64,000 nt of DNA from Sphingomonas sabuli (GTDB taxonomy: Bacteria > Pseudomonadota > Alphaproteobacteria > Sphingomonadales > Sphingomonadaceae). The translations under genes were made by a program, and so were the position numbers. This document shows positions 26,688 to 35,961 of the stretch, piece by piece. Each line of letters begins with the position of its first letter. Position 1 is the first letter of the stretch. The stretch spans positions 310,001-374,000 of the forward strand of contig NZ_CP060697.1 of assembly GCF_014352855.1 (NCBI RefSeq), in the 5' to 3' direction. The notes under the pieces were generated by a model. It saw only the letters and a list, made by a program, of their open reading frames with translations, was not told where the DNA came from and did no database searches.

Positions 26688-27134
26688 ATGACTGACACCA
26701 TGGACGGCGGCTGCGCCTGCGGCCGCATTCGCTACACCGCCCGCATCGACGACGACGAAGCGTATCTGTGCCACTGCCGCATGTGCCAGCGGTCGAGCGG
26801 CAACGTCAGCCTGGCGATGAAGAATGTGGAGCAGGCCGCGGTGACCTGGACTCGCGAACCCGACTGGTACGCGTCGAGCCCGATCGCCAAGCGGCCCTAT
26901 TGCCGGGAATGCGGCACCAGCCTCGGTTTCCAGTATCTCACGGACACGACGAAGATGGACCTGACCGTGGCCAGCTTCGACGACCCCTCGCGCTTCACGC
27001 CGTCCAGCCATTTCGGCGCTGAGAGCATTCACGAAGCCTGGCTCGACACCAGCGGCCTGCCGCGCACGCGATCGGACGAATATCAGCGGCTGGTCGACCG
27101 CTGGGACGAGGCCGGGGCGGCCCCGCCCGCCTAG
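26688..27134 (+). CDS. GFA family zinc protein
   Basis: 148 aa of the glutathione-dependent formaldehyde-activating (GFA/CENP-V) family. The zinc ligands are in GGCACGRIRY (Cys9, Cys11), CHCRMCQRSSG (about res. 28-38) and CRECGTSLGF. Many members are not formaldehyde enzymes, so the role is open. A second in-frame ATG at res. 5 is possible. The stop overlaps the convergent TSUP gene by 4 bp. Confidence 0.88.
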   Translation: MTDTMDGGCACGRIRYTARIDDDEAYLCHCRMCQRSSGNVSLAMKNVEQAAVTWTREPDWYASSPIAKRPYCRECGTSLGFQYLTDTTKMDLTVASFDDPSRFTPSSHFGAESIHEAWLDTSGLPRTRSDEYQRLVDRWDEAGAAPPA

Positions 27135-27898
27135 ATCAGCTCGAGCGCCCGGGCGACGCCGTACAGGCTGGTGACCGTCAGCACCGCGCCGACGAACACC
27201 AGCAGGATCTTGGGCTTGGCGCGCTTGGCGATCATCGCGCCGAACGGCGCGGCGACGACTCCGCCGATCAGCAGGCCGACCGTCGCGGCGGTGAACATTT
27301 CCCAGCCCAGCGTGGCGATGAAGGTCGCCGAAATCGTCACCGTGACCAGGAACTCGGTGGTGTTGACCGTGCCGATCGTGCGCCGCGGCTCGGCGCCCTG
27401 GACCAGCAGGTTGCCGGTCACCACCGGGCCCCAGCCGCCGCCGCCCGCAGCGTCGAGGAAGCCGCCGGCAAGGCCCAGCGGTTCGACGATGCGCGGCGCG
27501 CGATGGACCGGCGGAAAGTGCAGGCCGCGCCAGATCAGGTAGACGCCGATGCTGGCAAGATAGGTGAGCACAAACGGCCGCGCCGATTCGGCATCGATCT
27601 GAGTCAGGACATAGGCGCCGAGTACGCCGCCGATGACCCCCGGAATGGCAAGGCGGGCCAGCATCTTCCAGTCGACGTTGCGGTGGATGATATGGCTGGT
27701 GCCTGAGGCGGCGGTGGTGAAGGCCTCGGCCGCATGAACGCCGGCCGAAGCGGCCGCCGGCGGCACGCCGATGCTGATCAGCAAGGTGGTGGAAATGACG
27801 CCGAAGGCCATGCCCAGGGCGCCGTCGATCAACTGCGCGACGAAGCCCACCGCAATGAACGGCAGGATGTCCGTCAGCTCGAATGCACTGAAATCCAC
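27131..27898 (-). CDS. TSUP/TauE-SafE family permease
   Basis: 255-aa membrane protein of the sulfite exporter TauE/SafE family with about eight helices. The first repeat contains GFVAQLIDGALGMAFG with a conserved-type motif, and the second GLAGGFLDAAGGGGWGPVV, which is the diagnostic repeat pair. It probably moves sulfite, sulfoacetate or another anion. The start is GTG at 27898, preceded by GGGGGCGAC; an upstream ATG would add an unlikely 20-odd residues. It diverges from the hydrolase gene at 27992. Confidence 0.88.
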   Translation of the reverse strand: MDFSAFELTDILPFIAVGFVAQLIDGALGMAFGVISTTLLISIGVPPAAASAGVHAAEAFTTAASGTSHIIHRNVDWKMLARLAIPGVIGGVLGAYVLTQIDAESARPFVLTYLASIGVYLIWRGLHFPPVHRAPRIVEPLGLAGGFLDAAGGGGWGPVVTGNLLVQGAEPRRTIGTVNTTEFLVTVTISATFIATLGWEMFTAATVGLLIGGVVAAPFGAMIAKRAKPKILLVFVGAVLTVTSLYGVARALELI

Positions 27899-27991
27899 GT
27901 CGCCCCCGATTCGCAGTCCGAATTGCGAAGGCGTTTGGACTGGCGCTCGGGAAGTGCCAAGCATGCTTTTCGTTTGGGAGAAATCGTACCG

Positions 27992-28747
27992 ATGACCGCG
28001 CCGCAACACTGGACCGCCTCCGACGGCGTCGACCTCGTCTACCGGGAGATGGGGGAGGGGCGGCCGGCAATCCTCGTCCATGGCCTGTTTTCAAGTGCCG
28101 ACATGAACTGGATTCGGTTCGGCCACGCGGCGGAAATCGCCGGTCGCGGCTTTCGCGTCATCATGCCCGACCTGCGGGCCCACGGGGACAGCGGCAAGCC
28201 GCACGATCCCGTCCATTACCCTGACGGCATCCTTGCCCGCGACCTTGCCGAACTGGTCGCGCACCTCGGGCTGGACGATTACGATCTTGGCGGCTTCTCG
28301 CTCGGCGCCCGGACCACGGTCGAAGCGGTGGGCCGCGGGCTGAAGCCGGGCAAGGCGTTTCTCGGCGGCATGGGGCTTGGCGGCCTGCAGCGCTGGCAAC
28401 GGCGCAAGCATTTCTTCCTCGAAGCGATCGCCCAGTTCGATACCTCATCGCGCGGCGACCCGCACTGGCTCTCGATCCAGTTCATGAAGACGATGAAGGT
28501 CGACCGCGCCGCCGCCGCGCTGTTGCTCGACAGCTTCGTCGATTGCGAGGACGGCTGGCTTGGCGCCTTCACCATGCCGACGCTGGTGGTCCTCGGCACC
28601 GAAGACGGCGACAACGGCTCGGGGGAGGAGCTGGCCGCGGCGCTGCCCGACGGCACGTTCCGCGCTGTCCCGGGCACGCACATGAGCTCGGTCTCCGAAG
28701 CCGAATTCGGCCGCGCCATCGCCGATTTTCTCGCGGCCTCGCCTTGA
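27992..28747 (+). CDS. Alpha/beta hydrolase
   Basis: 251-aa alpha/beta hydrolase. The oxyanion motif is ILVHGLFSS, the nucleophile elbow is GGFSLGAR with Ser near res. 105, the acid is probably Asp in GTEDGDN and the His is in VPGTHMSSV. There is no signal peptide. GGGAGAA precedes the ATG at 27992 by about 10 bp. Substrate unknown. It is followed after 62 bp by the M2 peptidase on the same strand. Confidence 0.87.
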   Translation: MTAPQHWTASDGVDLVYREMGEGRPAILVHGLFSSADMNWIRFGHAAEIAGRGFRVIMPDLRAHGDSGKPHDPVHYPDGILARDLAELVAHLGLDDYDLGGFSLGARTTVEAVGRGLKPGKAFLGGMGLGGLQRWQRRKHFFLEAIAQFDTSSRGDPHWLSIQFMKTMKVDRAAAALLLDSFVDCEDGWLGAFTMPTLVVLGTEDGDNGSGEELAAALPDGTFRAVPGTHMSSVSEAEFGRAIADFLAASP

Positions 28748-28809
28748 CGCCCCCGGCCCAAGGTCGCACTCACCCGTCACGCGATATCTTTAGTTAGGGG
28801 AGTTTTTCG

Positions 28810-30708
28810 ATGAGATTTGCCGCGTCCGTTTCGTTTCTCGCGCTGGCCGTCGCCGGCTGCGCCACGACCCCGCCGCCGGCAGGGGTTGCCGTCAATCCGC
28901 CGGCAAGTGCTGCTGTGGTCGCGGAACCGGCATCGGACGCTGCCGCGGAAGGCGCGGCGGCATATCCGCTCACGCCCGCCGGCGCCGCCGCCTTCGTCGC
29001 CGCGGCCGAAAAGGACCTGTTCGATTTCTCGGTGGAATCGAGCCAGATCAACTGGATCAACGCCACCTACATCACCGAAGACACCGACGCGGCCGCCGCG
29101 CGGATCAATGGCATCGGCACCGAAAAGACCGTGCAATACGGGCTCGAAGCCGCGAAATATGCGACCATTCCGGGGCTCGACCCGGACGTGAAGCGCAAAC
29201 TCGATATCCTGCGCACCGGCATCGTCCTCCCGGCGCCGACCACCCCGGGCGCAGCGCAGCAACTGGCCACCATCCAGACCGGCCTGCAATCGCAATATGG
29301 CAAGGGCCGCGGGACCCTGAACGGCAAGCCGATCAGCGGCAGCGACATCGAGGCCGAAATGGGCAACCTCGAAAACAGCCCGGCCGAGTTCAAGGAGATG
29401 TGGACCAGCTGGCACGACAATGTCGGCGCGCCGATGAAGGCCGACTACGTCAAGATGACCGAGCTTTCCAACGCCGGCGCTAAGGAACTGGGCTTCGCCG
29501 ACACCGGTGCCATGTGGCGTTCCGCCTACGACATGCCGCCGGAACAGTTTGCTGCCGAAACCGAACGCATGTGGCAGGAAGTAAAGCCGCTTTACATGGC
29601 GCTGCACACCTATGTGCGGAACAAGCTCAACCAGAAATACGGCGATGCCGTGCAGCCCAAGACCGGCCCGATCCGCGCCGATTTGCTGGGCAACATGTGG
29701 GCGCAGGAATGGGGCAACATCTATCCGCTGGTCGCGCCGAAGGGCGCGGGCGATGTGGGCTATGACATCACCGACCTGATCGCGGCCAAGAAGATGGATG
29801 AGCTGGGCATGGTGAAAACCGGCGAGGGCTTCTTCTCCTCGCTTGGCTTCGCGCCGTTGCCGCAGACGTTCTACGAACGCTCGATGTTCCTCAAGCCGAA
29901 GGACCGCGAAGTGGTCTGCCACGCGTCGGCCTGGGACATCGACAACAAGGACGACCTGCGCATCAAGATGTGCATCAAGCGCAACGCGGACGACTTCGTC
30001 ACCATCCACCACGAACTCGGCCACAATTACTATCAGCGGGCCTACAACCAGCAGCCCTATCTCTACCTGAATGGTGCCAACGACGGTTTCCACGAAGCGA
30101 TCGGGGACGCCGTCGCGCTGTCGATCACGCCGGAATATCTGGTGCAGATCGGGATGCTTCCGCGCAATCGCGTGCCGAGCGCCGACAAGGACATCGGCCT
30201 GCTCCTGCGCCAGGCGATGGACAAGGTCGCCTTCCTTCCGTTCGGGCTGATGATCGACCGCTATCGCTGGGGCATTTTCGACGGGTCGATTCCGGCATCC
30301 GAGTACAACAACGCCTGGAACAAGATCCGGCTCGAATATCAGGGCATCACGCCCCCGGTGGACCGTCCTGCGGACGGGTTCGACGCGGGCGCGAAATACC
30401 ATATCCCGGCGAGCGTGCCCTACACCCGCTACTTCCTCGCGCGGATCCTGCAGTTCCAATTCTACAAGGCGGCTTGCGACCAGGCTGGCTGGACCGGGCC
30501 GCTCCACCGCTGCAGCTTCTTCGGCAATAAGGCGGTCGGTCAGCGTCTCAACGCCATGCTGGCGATGGGCGCGTCGAAGCCGTGGCCGGACGCGCTTGAG
30601 GCCTTCACCGGCCAGCGGCAGATGTCGGGTGCGGCGATGGCCGAATATTTCGCGCCGCTCAAAGCCTGGCTCGACCAGCAGAACGCCAATCAGGCGCAAG
30701 GCTGGTAG
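28810..30708 (+). CDS. M2 family peptidyl-dipeptidase lipoprotein (ACE-like)
   Basis: 632-aa zinc peptidase of family M2, related to angiotensin-converting enzyme, removing C-terminal dipeptides in the periplasm. The lipoprotein signal ends at the lipobox LAVAGC (Cys17), then a Pro/Ala linker. The zinc site is HHELGH with His401, Glu402, His405 and the third ligand Glu429 in GFHEAIGDA. The length matches a single-domain ACE. GGGGAG lies just before the ATG. No linked transporter is seen. Confidence 0.93.
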   Translation: MRFAASVSFLALAVAGCATTPPPAGVAVNPPASAAVVAEPASDAAAEGAAAYPLTPAGAAAFVAAAEKDLFDFSVESSQINWINATYITEDTDAAAARINGIGTEKTVQYGLEAAKYATIPGLDPDVKRKLDILRTGIVLPAPTTPGAAQQLATIQTGLQSQYGKGRGTLNGKPISGSDIEAEMGNLENSPAEFKEMWTSWHDNVGAPMKADYVKMTELSNAGAKELGFADTGAMWRSAYDMPPEQFAAETERMWQEVKPLYMALHTYVRNKLNQKYGDAVQPKTGPIRADLLGNMWAQEWGNIYPLVAPKGAGDVGYDITDLIAAKKMDELGMVKTGEGFFSSLGFAPLPQTFYERSMFLKPKDREVVCHASAWDIDNKDDLRIKMCIKRNADDFVTIHHELGHNYYQRAYNQQPYLYLNGANDGFHEAIGDAVALSITPEYLVQIGMLPRNRVPSADKDIGLLLRQAMDKVAFLPFGLMIDRYRWGIFDGSIPASEYNNAWNKIRLEYQGITPPVDRPADGFDAGAKYHIPASVPYTRYFLARILQFQFYKAACDQAGWTGPLHRCSFFGNKAVGQRLNAMLAMGASKPWPDALEAFTGQRQMSGAAMAEYFAPLKAWLDQQNANQAQGW

Positions 30709-30749
30709 CGAACTCGCGACCGCGGTTCGGTCGTCGATAGGCAAAGAAA

Positions 30750-30777
30750 AGGGGCGCCCCCCGCAAAGGGCGCCCCT
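30750..30777 (-). terminator. Hairpin terminator between converging genes
   Basis: A 10-bp perfect stem AGGGGCGCCC / GGGCGCCCCT with an 8-base loop. On the reverse strand it is followed by TTTTCTTT, so it should end transcripts of the 131-aa gene; on the forward strand there is no T run, although the stem could still slow the M2 transcript. Confidence 0.8.
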
Positions 30778-30800
30778 GATCGTTTCAAGCGGCCGAAAGC

Positions 30801-31196
30801 TTAGTAGCTGACGGGCTCGGCGCCGGTCGCGCGGCTCGTGCCGGTGTTGGCCGTACCGCTTTTCGCCGACAGGGCCGGCGAGCGGCCGGTGGCGGTGGCG
30901 TCGGGCGTTACCGAAACTTCGCGCTCGGCGCTGTCGCCGCGGACCTGGTCGATCCACTGGCTGGCCTTGTCGCTGGCGCGGCCGGCCATTTCGTTGGCGG
31001 TCTCGCTGATGCGGGTGACCTGGTTGCCGACGCGGTCGCGCTTGGCCCACAGGAACACGCCCGCGCCGACCGCAGCAGCGGCTGCCGCGGCGGTTGCGAA
31101 CGGATGATCCTTGGCCGGGGACAGCCAGTCGTTGGTATACTGGTTGTGCCCGTGCGGGTTGTTGTTCTTGCTGCCGGTCTGGTTCTTGTTAGCCAT
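30801..31196 (-). CDS. Hypothetical single-helix protein, ElaB/YqjD-like composition
   Basis: 131 aa, not assigned to a family. A polar Asn/His/Gln-rich N-terminus precedes one alanine-rich helix (about res. 34-50, ATAAAAAAAVGAGVFLWA), then a helical segment with Thr/Glu/Met/Ala/Asp (RISETANEMAGRASDKASQW) reminiscent of YtxH/ElaB-type stress proteins, and a disordered Thr/Ser/Ala tail. It has its own terminator and no coupled neighbour. A stress or storage role is a guess. Confidence 0.7.
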   Translation of the reverse strand: MANKNQTGSKNNNPHGHNQYTNDWLSPAKDHPFATAAAAAAAVGAGVFLWAKRDRVGNQVTRISETANEMAGRASDKASQWIDQVRGDSAEREVSVTPDATATGRSPALSAKSGTANTGTSRATGAEPVSY

Positions 31197-31292
31197 TTGA
31201 TCCTCCTCAGGAATTTCGGGTTCATACAGCCAACGGGCGAAAGCGCCCGACGTTGCATGCCCCCGCGATGAGGAGTGGCGCGGACGGGCCGG

Positions 31293-31772
31293 TTACAGCT
31301 GCTCGAGCAAATGCTCCGCGCTCGACGCGCGATATTCGCCCGGTGCTTCGACGTTGAGCTGCTCGACGACGCCATCGTTGACCAGCATCGAATAGCGCTG
31401 GCTGCGTTTGCCCATGCCGAACTTCGCCCCGTCCATGTCCAGCCCGACCGCTTCGGCGAAGGCGCCGTTGCCGTCGGCGATCATGGTGATGTCCTTGGAC
31501 GCGTCGCGCTCGCCCCATGCGGCCATCACGAAGGGATCGTTGACCGAAATGCAGGCGATCGTGTCGACGCCCTTGGACTTCAGGTCGCCGGCCTTTTCCA
31601 CATAGGAAGGCAGGTGGCGGGCGGAGCAGGTCGGCGTGAAGGCGCCGGGGACCGCGAACAAGGCGACCTTCTTGCCGCCGAAAAATTCGCCGGTGGTGGT
31701 CGGCTGGGGGCCGTCCGCCGTCGCTACCGAAATATCAACGTCCGGAATCTTGTCGCCGACTTGAATGGTCAT
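31293..31772 (-). CDS. Peroxiredoxin (Prx5 type)
   Basis: 159-aa thiol peroxidase of the Prx5/AhpE-like atypical group. The peroxidatic Cys49 lies in PGAFTPTCSARHLP, the Prx5 signature. Later blocks CISVNDPFVMAAW and GKRSQRYSMLVNDG fit as well. No second conserved Cys is obvious, so reduction may be through glutathione/glutaredoxin or a 1-Cys route. The gene stands alone, divergent from the yqgE gene. Confidence 0.93.
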   Translation of the reverse strand: MTIQVGDKIPDVDISVATADGPQPTTTGEFFGGKKVALFAVPGAFTPTCSARHLPSYVEKAGDLKSKGVDTIACISVNDPFVMAAWGERDASKDITMIADGNGAFAEAVGLDMDGAKFGMGKRSQRYSMLVNDGVVEQLNVEAPGEYRASSAEHLLEQL

Positions 31773-31863
31773 GGGTCGCTGCTCCTGTTGAGTGTTCGGG
31801 GGTGCAGATAGGGTCGTCGCGGGCTGCTCTCAAGGCTTGTCCCCCGCCGCCGTACCGCACATC

Positions 31864-32445
31864 ATGCGGGCGATGGACTCCGGCACCTTCCTTTCGGGCA
31901 AGCTGCTCCTGGCGATGCCGGGAATGGCCGACCCGCGCTTCGAGCGCGCGGTCATCGCCATCTGCGTGCACGACGAAAACGGCGCGGTCGGGATCGGCAT
32001 CGGCACCAAGCGCGCGGGCCTGCGCTTCCGCAACCTGCTCAAGCAGCTCGAACTCGATCCCGGCGCCGCGCCCGACCGCGCGGTGCACCATGGCGGACCG
32101 GTCGAGGTGAGCCGCGGCTTCGTCCTCCATTCGACCGACTGGGGCGGGCAGGACACGCTGCAGGTCGCCGGCCCGCGCGGCGTCCTGTTCGGCATGACCG
32201 GCACCATCGACGTGCTGCGCGCCATCGCCGACGGGCGCGGGCCCACGCAATGGATCGCAGCGCTGGGCTACGCCGGGTGGGACGCGGGCCAGCTGGACGA
32301 GGAAATGACCCGCCACGGCTGGTTCGCCGCCGATGCCGATGAAAGCCTGCTGTTCGACACCCCGACGGACGAGCGCTGGGCGGCGGCGTTCAAGGCGGCG
32401 GGGATCGACCCGCGCCTGCTATCGAGCGAGACCGGCGCCGCCTGA
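31864..32445 (+). CDS. yqgE: YqgE/AlgH family protein
   Basis: 193 aa of the UPF0301 (YqgE/AlgH) family, widespread but of unclear function. Diagnostic blocks are LSGKLLLAMPGMADPRFERA, VIAICVHDENGAVG, HHGGPVEVSRGFVLHS and WGGQDTL. The start is either 31864 or the ATG nine bases later; a GTG upstream at 31792 adds unconserved residues. No membrane segment is present. It lies before ahcY, but 106 bp and an operator-like site separate them. Confidence 0.9.
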   Translation: MRAMDSGTFLSGKLLLAMPGMADPRFERAVIAICVHDENGAVGIGIGTKRAGLRFRNLLKQLELDPGAAPDRAVHHGGPVEVSRGFVLHSTDWGGQDTLQVAGPRGVLFGMTGTIDVLRAIADGRGPTQWIAALGYAGWDAGQLDEEMTRHGWFAADADESLLFDTPTDERWAAAFKAAGIDPRLLSSETGAA

Positions 32446-32463
32446 TCGGCGGTCATTGAAGTC

Positions 32464-32483
32464 ATATAAAGAAATCTTTATAT
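32464..32483. promoter_or_regulatory. Perfect palindrome upstream of ahcY, probable operator
   Basis: ATATAAAGAAATCTTTATAT is a 9+2+9 perfect inverted repeat, strikingly AT-rich in a GC-rich genome. It lies 69 bp before the ahcY start. From memory it resembles operators of ArsR-family SAH/SAM-responsive repressors (SahR/SamR) that control methionine-cycle genes in Proteobacteria. The regulator gene is not in this window. Confidence 0.7.
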
Positions 32484-32551
32484 TTGCCTTGAGCTGCTTG
32501 TGCCGCTAGGGCCCGCGGCGAAATCCAACTTCAGACACCGGAGACTTTGAC

Positions 32552-33964
32552 GTGGCGACCCAGGCCGAAACCCGTTTCGACGATTATGTGATCAAGGACA
32601 TCGCGCTGGCCGATTTCGGCCGCAAGGAAATCGAGATCGCCGAAACCGAAATGCCGGGCCTGATGGCGCTGCGCGAGGAATATGGCGCGGCCAAGCCGCT
32701 CAAGGGCGCGCGCATCACCGGCTCGCTGCACATGACCATCCAGACCGCGGTGCTGATCGAAACGCTGATCGAACTCGGCGCCGACATCCGCTGGGCCAGC
32801 TGCAACATCTTCTCGACCCAGGACCATGCGGCCGCGGCGATCGCCGCCGGCGGCATCCCGGTGTTCGCGGTCAAGGGCGAAACGCTCGAGGAATATTGGG
32901 ACTACGTCACGCGCATCTTCGACTGGGGCCAGGACGAAGTGTGCAACATGATCCTCGACGACGGCGGTGACGCCACCATGTTCGCGCTGTGGGGCGCGCG
33001 CGTCGAAGCCGGCGAAAAGCTGTTCGATCCGACCAACGAGGAAGAGGAAGTCTTCGTCGCCACCCTGAACAAGTTCCTCAAGGACCGTCCGGGCTATCTC
33101 ACCAAGACCGTCGAGACGATCAAGGGCGTGTCGGAAGAAACCACCACCGGCGTCCACCGCCTTTACGAGCTGGCCAAGCAGGGCAAGCTCCCGTTCCCGG
33201 CGATCAACGTCAACGACAGCGTCACCAAGTCGAAATTCGACAACCTTTACGGCTGCAAGGAATCCTTGGTCGACGCCATCCGCCGCGCCACCGACGTCAT
33301 GCTCGCCGGCAAGGTCGCGGTCGTCGCCGGCTATGGCGATGTCGGCAAGGGTTCGGCTGCCTCGCTCCGCAACGGCGGCGCGCGCGTGCTGGTCACCGAA
33401 GTCGACCCGATCTGCGCGCTGCAGGCGGCGATGGAAGGCTATGAAGTCGTGACGATGGAAGAGGCGACCAAGCGCGCCGACATCTTCGTCACCGCGACCG
33501 GCAACATGGACGTCATCACCGTCGACCACATGCGGGCGATGAAGAACATGGCGATCGTCTGCAACATCGGTCACTTCGACAGCGAGATCCAGATCAACGG
33601 CCTCGCCAACATGAAGTGGACGGAAATCAAGCCGCAGGTCGACGAAGTCGAATTCCCGGACGGCAAGAAGATCATCGTCCTCGCCAAGGGCCGCCTCGTG
33701 AACCTCGGCTGCGCCACCGGCCACCCGAGCTTCGTGATGAGCTCGTCCTTCACCAACCAGGTGCTGGCGCAGATCGAGCTGTTCACCAAGACCGAACAAT
33801 ATGGCAACGACGTCTACGTCCTGCCCAAGCACCTCGACGAAAAGGTCGCCGCGCTTCACCTCGACAAGCTGGGCGTCAAGCTGACCACGCTGTCGGACAA
33901 GCAGGCCAGCTACATCGGCGTATCGCCGAAGGGCCCGTTCAAGCCCGAGCATTACCGCTACTAA
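32552..33964 (+). CDS. ahcY: S-adenosylhomocysteinase
   Basis: 470-aa NAD-dependent enzyme that splits SAH into adenosine and homocysteine and so keeps methylation going. Clear blocks are [32 protein letters not shown], the NAD-binding [15 protein letters not shown] (about res. 260-275) and the C-terminal KPEHYRY. It is the long alphaproteobacterial form with the approximately 40-residue insert. The start is GTG at 32552 behind CCGGAGAC. Regulation is probably through the palindrome at 32464-32483. Confidence 0.97.
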   Translation: MATQAETRFDDYVIKDIALADFGRKEIEIAETEMPGLMALREEYGAAKPLKGARITGSLHMTIQTAVLIETLIELGADIRWASCNIFSTQDHAAAAIAAGGIPVFAVKGETLEEYWDYVTRIFDWGQDEVCNMILDDGGDATMFALWGARVEAGEKLFDPTNEEEEVFVATLNKFLKDRPGYLTKTVETIKGVSEETTTGVHRLYELAKQGKLPFPAINVNDSVTKSKFDNLYGCKESLVDAIRRATDVMLAGKVAVVAGYGDVGKGSAASLRNGGARVLVTEVDPICALQAAMEGYEVVTMEEATKRADIFVTATGNMDVITVDHMRAMKNMAIVCNIGHFDSEIQINGLANMKWTEIKPQVDEVEFPDGKKIIVLAKGRLVNLGCATGHPSFVMSSSFTNQVLAQIELFTKTEQYGNDVYVLPKHLDEKVAALHLDKLGVKLTTLSDKQASYIGVSPKGPFKPEHYRY

Positions 33965-34041
33965 TCGGTTCGAACCGGGGTTCGCGGCGGCGGCGGTCAT
34001 CCGCTTGACGACCGCTCGCCGCGACCCTTAAGCGCCCGACC

Positions 34042-35811
34042 ATGCAGCAGATCGACGACGAGGCCGGGACGGAGCAGGACGCGGCGGCAACCCGCAAGGC
34101 GTTCGACGATGCCCTCGCGGCGGTCGCCGCCGACCCTACGGACGAAGCCGCGGCGCAGCGGCTGGCGGACGTCGCCGCCCGGGTCAAAGGCACTGCCGCG
34201 CCCAGCCGCGCCGAGGATTTCGACATTTCGGTCGACGTCGAACGCGCCGGGCAATTGCTGCTCCGCGGCCAGTCCGAACAGGCCGAGCTGGTGCTCCGCC
34301 GCTATCTCGCCGGCCGGCCCAACGATCCCGAGGCCATGCGCCTGATGGCCAAGATCGCGGCCGATTTCGGGTTCCTCGAAGATTCGATCAAGATCCTCCG
34401 GCGCTCGCTGGAGATCAATGCGGAGCGGGTGCTCAACTGGATCGACCTCGCCAAGTCGCTGCATCAGCAGGCCCGCAAGTCCGACACGCCGGAACATATC
34501 GACGAGGCCATCGTCGCGATCGACCGCGCCATCGCGCTCGATCCCACCAACGAGGAAGCGGTCGCCTACAAGGCCGCGCTATACGTCCAGGTGCGCAAGC
34601 TGGAAGCGGGGCAGGCGACGTTCAAGGAATTGCTCGACGTCCATCCCGACACCTCGACGGGCTGGATGAACTATTCCTATCTGCTCAAGACGCTGGGCAA
34701 GTTTGGCGAGTCCGTCGCGGGCTACCGTGCCGCGGTCGGCGTCGAGCCGACCAACGGCGGCGCGTGGTGGGGCATGGCCAATCTCAAGCGCGCGCGATTC
34801 TTCGATCATGACATCGACGCGATGCTTGCGGCCCTGCCGCGGCTGCCGAACGATCATGCGCGGGTGGCGATGAACTTCGCCCTCGCCACGGCCTACGACC
34901 AGCGCAAGGATTACGAGTCCGCTTCCCGCCACCTGCGCGACGGCAATGCGCTGCGTCTCAAGATGCATCCGCACGACATCGATGCGATGCGCAGCGGCTC
35001 CGACGAGCTGATCGCGACCTACACGCCGCAATTCTTCAAGAAGCGGGCGGGGCAGGGCAATCCGAGCAAGGCGCCAATCTTCGTCGTCAGCATGCCGCGC
35101 TCGGGCTCGACCCTGGTCGAGCAGATTCTCGCCAGCCACCCGGCGATCGAAGGCACCGAAGAGCTGTTCGCGATCCAGCAGCTGCAGGGCGAGATCACCG
35201 AGCGCCAGCAAGCCAAGTCGGCGGAGGCGGCGCTGAAGCGAACGGACCTGGGCGACCTCGACGCGCTCGGCGCCCGCTACCTGGAGCTGACCGCGTTTCA
35301 CCGCTCCACCGACCGCCCGCATTTCACCGACAAGAATCCGGGCAACTGGCGGCAGTCCGGGCTGATCCACACCATCCTGCCCAACGCCAAGATCGTCGAT
35401 ATCCGCCGCAACCCGCTCGATTGCTGCCTGGCCAATTACGCGCAGCATTTTTCGTGGGGCGTGAACTATTCCTACGGGATCGAGGAAATGGCGTCCTTCT
35501 ATCGCGAGTATCTTCGCGTCATGCGCCACTTCGACACCGTCATGCCGGGCGTCGTCCACCGCGTCATCTACGAGGACCTGATCGAGGACCTCGAAGGCGA
35601 AGTGCGCAAGTTGCTCGACTTCCTGGAAGTCGAATTCGACGAGCGCTGCCTGCGCTTTTTCGAGACCGATCGCCCGGTTCACACGCCGAGCGCCGAACAG
35701 GTCCGCCAGCCGATCAACAAGGCCGGCTTCGGCCGGTGGCAGAAATACAAGCCGTGGCTTGGCGAACTGGAAGACGCGCTCGGCAGCGCGGTCGAGGATT
35801 GGCGCCGTTAA
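34042..35811 (+). CDS. TPR-repeat sulfotransferase
   Basis: 589 aa. The N-terminal half (about res. 70-320) holds tetratricopeptide-like helical repeats such as AIDRAIALDPTNEEAVAYKA and VAGYRAAVGVEPTNGGAWWG. The C-terminal half is a sulfotransferase: the PAPS loop FVVSMPRSGSTLVEQIL is at about 348-364, and the 3'-phosphate site is in KIVDIRRNPLDCCLANY. There is no signal peptide. In sphingomonads and caulobacters this architecture is often found beside TonB receptors, as here (the receptor starts 150 bp on). The protein or sugar that it sulfates is unknown. Confidence 0.88.
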   Translation: MQQIDDEAGTEQDAAATRKAFDDALAAVAADPTDEAAAQRLADVAARVKGTAAPSRAEDFDISVDVERAGQLLLRGQSEQAELVLRRYLAGRPNDPEAMRLMAKIAADFGFLEDSIKILRRSLEINAERVLNWIDLAKSLHQQARKSDTPEHIDEAIVAIDRAIALDPTNEEAVAYKAALYVQVRKLEAGQATFKELLDVHPDTSTGWMNYSYLLKTLGKFGESVAGYRAAVGVEPTNGGAWWGMANLKRARFFDHDIDAMLAALPRLPNDHARVAMNFALATAYDQRKDYESASRHLRDGNALRLKMHPHDIDAMRSGSDELIATYTPQFFKKRAGQGNPSKAPIFVVSMPRSGSTLVEQILASHPAIEGTEELFAIQQLQGEITERQQAKSAEAALKRTDLGDLDALGARYLELTAFHRSTDRPHFTDKNPGNWRQSGLIHTILPNAKIVDIRRNPLDCCLANYAQHFSWGVNYSYGIEEMASFYREYLRVMRHFDTVMPGVVHRVIYEDLIEDLEGEVRKLLDFLEVEFDERCLRFFETDRPVHTPSAEQVRQPINKAGFGRWQKYKPWLGELEDALGSAVEDWRR

Positions 35812-35961
35812 GCGTCGGATAGCCGACTCAAAAGTTCATGTGGCATTAATGTGACAGGTACCGCCGGAATTTGCCCGGCGACCCTAGAACGCCTTTTTTT
35901 TCAGCGGTGCATCGGTCAAACGGCAGCCTGTAAATTCTCACAGAGCCGGGGTTCGTTAGCC

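Noticed and set aside
25656..28094. An 812-codon reverse frame spanning three genes
   Set aside because: Only its last 327 codons look like a protein; the rest is Arg/Pro/Ala-rich and overlaps the GFA, TSUP and hydrolase genes.
35862..35901. CGCCGG/CCGGCG hairpin and T8 run before the TonB receptor
   Set aside because: The strong stem is 13 bases from the T run, and the stem adjacent to it is only 4 bp, so it is a poor terminator.
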